Below, one piece after another: positions 1-3,691 of a stretch of DNA of 5,094 nucleotides. A model generated the notes under the pieces. It was not told where the DNA came from. It worked only from the letters and a program-made list of their open reading frames with translations, and did not search any database. Made by a program: the position numbers and the translations under genes. Every line of letters starts with the position of its first letter. Within the stretch, counting starts at the first letter, position 1. This DNA is from Acidobacteriota bacterium (GTDB lineage: Bacteria > Acidobacteriota > Terriglobia > Acidiferrales > UBA7541): assembly GCA_028876695.1 (NCBI GenBank), contig JAGWRH010000420.1:1-5094 (forward strand). The letters run 5' to 3'.

Positions 1-126
1 ATCGGTGCTGTTCGATTCTCCCTTCCAAAACGCCCCGAACCCCGCCTGCTCAATCAACGGCGACAACTCCACGATGCCTCGAACTGGATAGTGCGCGGCG
101 GAATTCAGCTCGATGTCGTAAACCAC
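1..126 (-). CDS. Luciferase-like (LLM class) flavin/F420-dependent oxidoreductase, N-terminal fragment
   Basis: The minus-strand frame is open from a GTG at 126-124 to the left edge: 42 codons, with the C-terminal remainder missing. The peptide begins MVYDIELNSAAHYPVRG and continues with an amphipathic helix ending LIEQAGFGAFWKGESNS. This is the usual first strand and helix of the luciferase-like TIM barrel (strand, then 'xLAxxAExxGFxxxWxxE'), the fold of F420-dependent enzymes such as methylene-H4MPT reductase and many actinobacterial hydride-transfer enzymes. The start is supported by AGAGG at 136-132, five bases upstream, and by a perfect TATAAT about 58 bases upstream; no other in-frame start lies between them. 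Known for the family: a substrate is oxidised or reduced with F420 or FMN. Inferred: F420 rather than FMN, because cofE and npdG lie in the same window. Only a fragment is visible, so subfamily and substrate cannot be named. Confidence 0.78.
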   Translation of the reverse strand, partial: MVYDIELNSAAHYPVRGIVELSPLIEQAGFGAFWKGESNSTD

Positions 127-183
127 AGGCGCCTCTCTCTCGTGTGCTCGTTGATGAAAGCATCGCTGGCCACGAAGACCGGC

Positions 184-189
184 ATTATA
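184..189 (-). promoter_or_regulatory. -10 box (TATAAT) of the luciferase-like gene
   Basis: On the minus strand the hexamer reads exactly TATAAT. It lies 57 bases before the GTG start of the luciferase-like gene, giving a predicted transcription start near 177 and a leader of about 50 bases. The -35 position at 17-base spacing reads ACTGCG, a poor match to TTGACA. A strong -10 with a weak -35 fits a promoter that needs an activator. The transcription start is inferred from spacing only. Confidence 0.5.
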
Positions 190-210
190 GCGAGAGACAG
201 CGGAAACGCA

Positions 211-224
211 GTGACGCAAATCAC
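211..224. promoter_or_regulatory. CRP/FNR-like operator, GTGA-N6-TCAC (site 1)
   Basis: The sequence reads GTGA, then CGCAAA, then TCAC. The two half-sites are perfect inverted repeats with the 6-base spacer typical of CRP/FNR-superfamily operators (consensus TGTGA-N6-TCACA). The centre, 217.5, is 28.5 bases upstream of the first base of the minus-strand TATAAT, about -41 from the predicted start. That is the class II activator position, and it overlaps the weak -35. Which regulator binds is unknown; no CRP-family gene lies in the window. A chance match is possible, but a similar site stands before the molybdenum-enzyme genes. Confidence 0.4.
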
Positions 225-366
225 AGCATTTGAGAATTCTGCCTGTTCAAATCTTCATGTTTATCGAAGGACCGTAATTCGGCTCATGGTCGAACGCCGG
301 AGTCGCACATGAGTCACGTCTGCTGCTTCGTCAAACGCTGCGCAACACCGTTGTAGAGTAGCTTCG

Positions 367-1233
367 GTGGCTCGTTTGAATTTCGAAGCGAGGAAGTGGA
401 CGCCAGTGAGCACCGCTCATAGGCTGCTCGGGATATTGGCATTGTTTACGGTCGAGCGACCCGTGTGGACTGTTGAAGAAGCTGCGAAAGAGATGCGCGT
501 GTCGGTCAGCACGGCTTATCGATACTTTGCGGAATTATCCAGGGCCGGTCTACTCGATCCATTTCCGGCCGGCAAGTACGTGCTGGGTCCAGCGATTATT
601 GAAGGCGACCGCAAGATTCGAATGACGGACCCGTTGATTCAAATCGGTCGACCCGCTATGCAACGACTCGTCGCACGCGCCGGGAGCGCGGGCGTCGCGA
701 TCCTGTGCCGCATTTACCACAACGGCGTCATGTGCGTACACCAAGAATCTTCAGCCGTTCCCGAAGGGGGAATTAGTTATGAGCGGGGACGACCGATGCC
801 TATGTTCCGAGGCGCCTCGTCGAAGATAATTTTCGCGAATCTGCCTGGGCGAGAGGCGCGATGGTTTTTCGAACGGTACCCGGCGGAGATTCGCGCAGCC
901 GGATTGGGCTCCGAATGGGACACTGTGAGGGCCAGCCTTCGCCAGATCCGAAAGGAAGGAGTTCTTGTTACACATGGAGAGGTTGATAAGGGACAGGTGG
1001 GAGTTGCCGCGCCGGTATTTGGTCCTGAAGGAACGGTGATTGGCAGCGTAGCTATGACCACCCCGGAAGCAGAAGCCACAGTGCAGCGCATTGCGAACAT
1101 TTCCGCGTTGGTGCAGGCCGCCGGGCGCGAAATTGGCGCGGGTTTGAGCGCACTCGCGCGAGATGTGGGAAGCACTTCGGGCGGTGCCGCAGAGGAGCGC
1201 TACGATGCCCGAGACCGGGGACAGAGTCGCTGA
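367..1233 (+). CDS. IclR-family transcriptional regulator
   Basis: The product is a 288-residue DNA-binding regulator. The N-terminal winged helix-turn-helix is visible at about residues 15-75: HRLLGILALF, then VEEAAKEMRVSVSTAYRYF as the helix-turn-helix, then LSRAGLL and the wing GKYVLGP. The effector-binding IclR domain follows at about 85-270, with the typical MPMFRGASSKIIFANLP segment and, near the end, EGVLVTHGEVDKGQVGVAAP followed by PVFGPEGTVIGSVAM. The family works as dimers or tetramers that repress or activate catabolic genes in response to small organic acids or aromatics. The GTG at 367 has little Shine-Dalgarno support. The in-frame GTG at 406, preceded by AGGA at 391-394 and starting directly at STAHRLL, is an equally good start and would give 275 residues. 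The gene is divergent from the luciferase-like gene and convergent with cofE, so its targets are probably local. Its ligand cannot be read from the sequence. Confidence 0.93.
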   Translation: MARLNFEARKWTPVSTAHRLLGILALFTVERPVWTVEEAAKEMRVSVSTAYRYFAELSRAGLLDPFPAGKYVLGPAIIEGDRKIRMTDPLIQIGRPAMQRLVARAGSAGVAILCRIYHNGVMCVHQESSAVPEGGISYERGRPMPMFRGASSKIIFANLPGREARWFFERYPAEIRAAGLGSEWDTVRASLRQIRKEGVLVTHGEVDKGQVGVAAPVFGPEGTVIGSVAMTTPEAEATVQRIANISALVQAAGREIGAGLSALARDVGSTSGGAAEERYDARDRGQSR

Positions 1234-1262
1234 CGGGAATGGCTGATGGCGCACGGGGAGTC

Positions 1263-2045
1263 TTATCGAAAGAGGTCTTTCTCGGGATCGCGAATCAGAT
1301 CGCGTCCGGTTCCGCTAGCGCCGAACTGTTCGATTCCACGAATTATTACTACCGGAGTACGGTTCAGTTTGCCCATGACCAGTCCCGAGGCGGCGGCCAT
1401 TTCATCAGCGATCGCCAGAACGGTGGCTTGAAGGGTCTTTCCATGCGCATCGCGCTGCCCCCGATAATCGGCTAATGCGGCGATGCCCGCGACGCCCAGC
1501 GCGACATTCACGTGCCCCTCTCGCCACGGGCGGCCAAAAGTGTCTGAGATGATGACGCCAATGCGAACGCCGAATGCTCGCGTGAGTTCTTCGTGAAGTG
1601 CGCGCGCGGTACGGTCCGGGTCCTCGGGCAACAGCAGCGCTGTTCCCGGCGGAGTGTTCGAAACGTCAACGCCGGCATTGGCGCAGATGTAACCATGATG
1701 CGTCTTGGCCACGATTACGCCGCGCTCCATCCGGACGATACTGCTCGACTGGCGCAGCACTATTTCAATCACGCGCGGATCTTTGTGGTATTCAATAGCC
1801 CACGCTTTCGCCCGCTCAGAGGGTTGGATCGAATCTAAATGGACGAGCTGACCTTCCGCTTTGGAGACGATTTTCTGCGCGACCACAAAGACGTCGCTAT
1901 CGCTGGGAACGATCTTGTGCGCTCGCAGCGCATCGACGATCAGTCTCGCGAGGTTTTGCCCGGCTACTATTTCCGGGAGCCCGGAAATAGGGATAATTTG
2001 CACCGGCAGGGGCGACGAATTAGCCGAAGTTTCGGTGCAATTCAT
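1263..2045 (-). CDS. cofE: Coenzyme F420-0:L-glutamate ligase
   Basis: This GTP-dependent ligase adds the first L-glutamate residues to F420-0, making F420 with a short glutamate tail. Numbered from the ATG at 2045 (260 residues), family blocks appear in order: IIPISGLPEI (17-26), DVFVVAQKIVSKAEG (51-65), HHGYICANAGVDVSN (116-130), SDTFGRPWREG (167-177), ADYRGQRDAHGK (192-203) and IADEMAAASGL (212-222). The NAGVDxSN and DTFGRPWR blocks are hallmarks of the F420 ligase fold, with acidic residues expected to hold the metals. The protein ends soon after the ligase domain, so the nitroreductase-like C-terminal domain of actinobacterial FbiB is absent. The start is uncertain: ATG 2045, ATG 2078 and TTG 2084 are in frame and none has a clear Shine-Dalgarno. 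I chose 2045 because the conserved part begins near residue 15 and the length fits the family. The gene is convergent with the IclR gene (29-base gap) and divergent from npdG. The other F420 biosynthesis genes (cofC, cofD, cofG/H) are not in the window. Confidence 0.95.
   Translation of the reverse strand: MNCTETSANSSPLPVQIIPISGLPEIVAGQNLARLIVDALRAHKIVPSDSDVFVVAQKIVSKAEGQLVHLDSIQPSERAKAWAIEYHKDPRVIEIVLRQSSSIVRMERGVIVAKTHHGYICANAGVDVSNTPPGTALLLPEDPDRTARALHEELTRAFGVRIGVIISDTFGRPWREGHVNVALGVAGIAALADYRGQRDAHGKTLQATVLAIADEMAAASGLVMGKLNRTPVVIIRGIEQFGASGTGRDLIRDPEKDLFR
1967..1990. repeat. Perfect 11-base inverted repeat inside the 5' part of cofE
   Basis: The arms are CTATTTCCGGG (1967-1977) and CCCGGAAATAG (1980-1990), exact reverse complements separated by the two bases AG. 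In the cofE message they would form a strong GC-capped hairpin over the codons for PISGLPEI, about 55 bases after the ATG at 2045. Flanking bases do not extend the pairing. No T-run follows on either strand, so it is not an intrinsic terminator. It could be an operator, an RNA structure slowing early translation, or a by-product of codon choice in a conserved motif. Confidence 0.6.
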
Positions 2046-2218
2046 GTTTCGTGCCAGGGATGCGACACAGACTAGCATGCGCAACTATTGCGGACCAAGG
2101 CTTACAACGGGCTCTCCGTTTCGTAACCGGATATGACCCCATAGCGTGAGGTGGCGCCGGCGGCCAGGTTGCGCCGAATGCTGCGCGAGTACAGCGGAGT
2201 GAATCGATCGGAGGAAAT
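2046..2218. promoter_or_regulatory. Divergent gap between cofE and npdG
   Basis: This stretch of about 170 bases separates the starts of two divergent F420 genes and must hold a promoter for each unless cofE starts further upstream. I see no convincing -35/-10 pair on either strand and no GTGA-N6-TCAC site like those elsewhere in the window. A GC-rich patch with GGCGCC lies around 2153-2163. No open frame here looks coding. Confidence 0.3.
2210..2214 (+). promoter_or_regulatory. Ribosome binding site of npdG
   Basis: GGAGG at 2210-2214 is a full Shine-Dalgarno core, four bases before the GTG at 2219. It decides between that GTG and the overlapping ATG at 2217, which opens a frame that stops after six codons. 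The GTG frame carries the whole Rossmann-fold protein. Confidence 0.75.
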
Positions 2219-2923
2219 GTGGCAGACGAGAGAATAGCGATCATAGGCGGTACAGGCGATTTGGGATTCGGCTTGGCACTGCGATGGGCGCGGGCAGGCG
2301 TACGCGTGCTCATTGGCTCGCGCGACGAAGGCCGGGCTAAAGAGGCCGTCCGACGCGTGAGGGAGTGTGTCGACAAAAGCGCGACAGCGCAATCCGGAGG
2401 AGTTTCGATCGAGGGATTCGAGAACGCGCGGGCCGCGGCCGAGGCATCCGTCGTCGTCATGGCGATTCCGATCGCCGTGCAGGCAGCGACTATCAAGAGC
2501 ATTCGGGACTCGCTGAAGAACGCAATCCTGGTTGACGCAACCGTTCCGCTGGCTCCAGCTCTTGGCGGCAAGCCCACTCGTATTGTGAGGCTGTGGCAAG
2601 GTTCCGCCGCTGAGCAGGCAAGAGAACTTGTCCCAGCGAGCACGCCGGTTCTTTCGGCTTTTCACAATGTGTCTTCAGAAGTGCTGCAGAATCTCGACGC
2701 AATGCCGGACTGCGACATCCTGGTTTGCGGAGATGACGAAGCGGCCAAGAAAGCGTTGTTTCCGCTCATAAGACGAATCCCCGGGTTGCGTCCGATTGAT
2801 GCCGGTCCGCTTGAAATGTCGCGCATCGTCGAAGAAATTACAGCGCTGTTGATCTCGGTAAATCGCCGGTATCGAGTGCATCACAGCGGAATTCGGCTCA
2901 CTGGCTCGGAATTCAAGCTTTAG
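2219..2923 (+). CDS. npdG: NADPH-dependent F420 reductase (F420H2:NADP+ oxidoreductase)
   Basis: The enzyme transfers hydride between NADPH and F420, here probably making F420H2 for F420-dependent enzymes. The 234-residue protein starts almost directly with the Rossmann dinucleotide motif (RIAIIGGTGDLGFGLAL, GGTGDLG at 10-16). GSR at 33-35 follows, suited to binding the 2'-phosphate of NADP. The second half matches the known archaeal Fno pattern: VLSAFHNVS (144-152), where Fno has a similar SALHTIPA stretch; CGDDEAAKK (170-178); and GLRPIDAGPLEMSR (about 190-203). The length is close to the usual 210-230 residues. The GTG start is preceded by GGAGG. It is divergent from cofE and runs in the same direction as the molybdenum-enzyme genes, but a 200-base gap with its own promoter-like elements suggests it is transcribed separately. 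A more general NAD(P)-binding F420 oxidoreductase-like protein is the only real alternative; the match over the full length argues for the true reductase. Confidence 0.94.
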   Translation: MADERIAIIGGTGDLGFGLALRWARAGVRVLIGSRDEGRAKEAVRRVRECVDKSATAQSGGVSIEGFENARAAAEASVVVMAIPIAVQAATIKSIRDSLKNAILVDATVPLAPALGGKPTRIVRLWQGSAAEQARELVPASTPVLSAFHNVSSEVLQNLDAMPDCDILVCGDDEAAKKALFPLIRRIPGLRPIDAGPLEMSRIVEEITALLISVNRRYRVHHSGIRLTGSEFKL

Positions 2924-2979
2924 CCGCAGCGGGCGCCCGGTTCATCGCACGCGCCCAGGAACTCCGCAGAAAACCGCGG

Positions 2980-2995
2980 CCGAAATCGTTTTCGG
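2980..2995. repeat. Small hairpin downstream of npdG
   Basis: CCGAAA at 2980-2985 and TTTCGG at 2990-2995 are inverted repeats around the tetraloop TCGT, 57 bases after the npdG stop. The T-residues are inside the stem and no T-run follows, so it is at best a weak terminator or an RNA 3'-end stabiliser. Confidence 0.25.
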
Positions 2996-3022
2996 TGACC
3001 ACCAGGAATCGTCGTGATGGTT

Positions 3023-3040
3023 GTCACGGGCGCCCGTGAC
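3023..3040. promoter_or_regulatory. Perfect 18-base palindrome upstream of the molybdenum hydroxylase genes
   Basis: GTCACGGGCGCCCGTGAC is exactly self-complementary with no spacer. It lies 83 bases before the small-subunit start and upstream of a -10-like box, as expected for a dimer-binding operator. Its right half is shared with the neighbouring inverted repeat 3034-3051, so GTCAC, GTGAC and GTCAC half-sites alternate, and a further GTGAC lies at 2995-2999. The core CGGGCGCCCG (3027-3036) also occurs at 2930-2939. Candidate binders are the IclR regulator encoded nearby or a CRP/FNR-type protein; neither is proven. Confidence 0.55.
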
Positions 3041-3051
3041 CTCGGTCACGG
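3034..3051. promoter_or_regulatory. CRP/FNR-like operator, GTGA-N6-TCAC (site 2)
   Basis: CCGTGACC (3034-3041) and GGTCACGG (3044-3051) are perfect 8-base inverted repeats around TC. Inside them lies GTGA-CCTCGG-TCAC (3036-3049), the same architecture as site 1 at 211-224. The centre, 3042.5, is 30.5 bases before the first base of the TATATT box, about -42 from a predicted transcription start near 3085: the class II activator position. The symmetry is seen directly; the regulator is inferred. Confidence 0.5.
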
Positions 3052-3072
3052 AGCGTACTCGGCCACAAATTC

Positions 3073-3078
3073 TATATT
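3073..3078 (+). promoter_or_regulatory. -10-like box of the molybdenum hydroxylase genes
   Basis: TATATT at 3073-3078 differs from TATAAT at one base and sits in an AT-rich island within GC-rich sequence. It predicts a start near 3085 and a leader of about 39 bases to the ATG at 3124. The -35 region at 17-base spacing (GGAGCG) is not recognisable, and the inverted repeat 3034-3051 lies where an activator would replace it. Confidence 0.4.
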
Positions 3079-3123
3079 CACGTCGAGCATGGTCAGCCAG
3101 GGATCCGCCCAAGCAGGAGCGCG

Positions 3124-3654
3124 ATGGCGAACGAGCAACTAATTCCAGCAGAATCAGAGAAGAAAGCGCATATTTGCCTGGCATTAAACGGCGAGCGCGT
3201 GGATGTATCTTTTGCGCCGTATAAGACTCTGCTGGAAGTTATTCGCGAAGACCTGAATCATACGGGGACGAAGCACGGGTGCGAATTGGGCGAGTGCGGA
3301 GCGTGCACGGTCTTGCTCGATGGAGAACCTGTGCTTTCGTGTCTGGTGCTAGCTCTCGAATGCGATGGCAGGGACGTAATCACGATCGAAGGTCTTGCTC
3401 ATGACGGAGAACTCCACCCACTGCAGGATGCCTTCGCGAAGATGGGCGGATCGCAGTGCGGTTACTGCACCCCGGGGATGATTGTGACTGCGAAAGCGCT
3501 TTTGGATCGAAACCCACACCCAAGCCACGACGAAATTCGCGAGGCGCTCTCCGGAAACCTTTGCCGTTGCACGGGTTACCTGCAGATTTTCGACTCAGTT
3601 GAAGCCGCGATCACGCAGATTAGCGATCGCAAGCGGACCGATCAACCAAAGTAG
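3124..3654 (+). CDS. [2Fe-2S] small subunit of a xanthine dehydrogenase-family molybdenum hydroxylase (CoxS-like)
   Basis: This subunit carries two [2Fe-2S] clusters that pass electrons from the molybdenum centre to a flavin subunit or another acceptor. In 176 residues both domains are complete. The plant-ferredoxin-type domain has C53, C58, C61 and C73 (CELGECGACTVLLDGEPVLSC). The helical second domain has C112, C115, C147 and C149 (QCGYCTPGM and NLCRCTGY). An N-terminal extension of about 17 residues precedes the first strand (ICLALNGERVDV), and there is no signal peptide, so a cytoplasmic enzyme is expected. AGGAG at 3115-3119 lies four bases before the ATG. The large subunit follows after 37 bases, so the two are probably co-transcribed. 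The substrate branch (CO dehydrogenase-like, aromatic-CoA reductase, aldehyde or N-heterocycle hydroxylase) cannot be fixed from this subunit. Confidence 0.96.
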   Translation: MANEQLIPAESEKKAHICLALNGERVDVSFAPYKTLLEVIREDLNHTGTKHGCELGECGACTVLLDGEPVLSCLVLALECDGRDVITIEGLAHDGELHPLQDAFAKMGGSQCGYCTPGMIVTAKALLDRNPHPSHDEIREALSGNLCRCTGYLQIFDSVEAAITQISDRKRTDQPK

Positions 3655-3678
3655 GCTTCGCGGCGCAGGTTTCATTCG

Positions 3679-3685
3679 AAGGGAG
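3679..3685 (+). promoter_or_regulatory. Ribosome binding site setting a TTG start for the large subunit
   Basis: AAGGGAG at 3679-3685 is followed by six bases and then TTG at 3692. The reading frame stays open upstream into the small-subunit gene. No ATG occurs in this frame before 3848, which would already lie inside the conserved domain, so this site is the main evidence for where translation begins. Confidence 0.65.
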
Positions 3686-3691
3686 ATACCG

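Noticed and set aside
91..312. A 73-codon open frame on the plus strand before the IclR gene
   Set aside because: It overlaps the luciferase-like start and its promoter on the other strand, has no recognisable domain, and shows no ribosome site; the minus-strand reading explains the sequence better.
283..313. Inverted repeat CTCATG (283-288) and CATGAG (308-313) upstream of the IclR gene, considered as an operator
   Set aside because: Six-base arms separated by 19 bases are expected by chance at this length, and nothing else ties them to a promoter.
751..1254. Minus-strand open frames opposite the IclR gene
   Set aside because: The plus strand encodes a full-length IclR protein with conserved motifs; the antisense products resemble nothing.
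1268..1281. Short inverted repeat GAAAGA-GG-TCTTTC near the convergent ends of the IclR gene and cofE, considered as a terminator
   Set aside because: Only 6-base arms with a 2-base loop, AT-rich, inside the last codons of cofE and without a T-run on either strand.
1263..2045. Calling the ligase fbiB
   Set aside because: FbiB carries an additional C-terminal nitroreductase-like domain; this protein stops after the ligase domain.
2020..2665. Long minus-strand open frames across the start of npdG
   Set aside because: They lie opposite the clearly conserved NpdG protein, run over the cofE-npdG gap, and have composition typical of antisense shadows.
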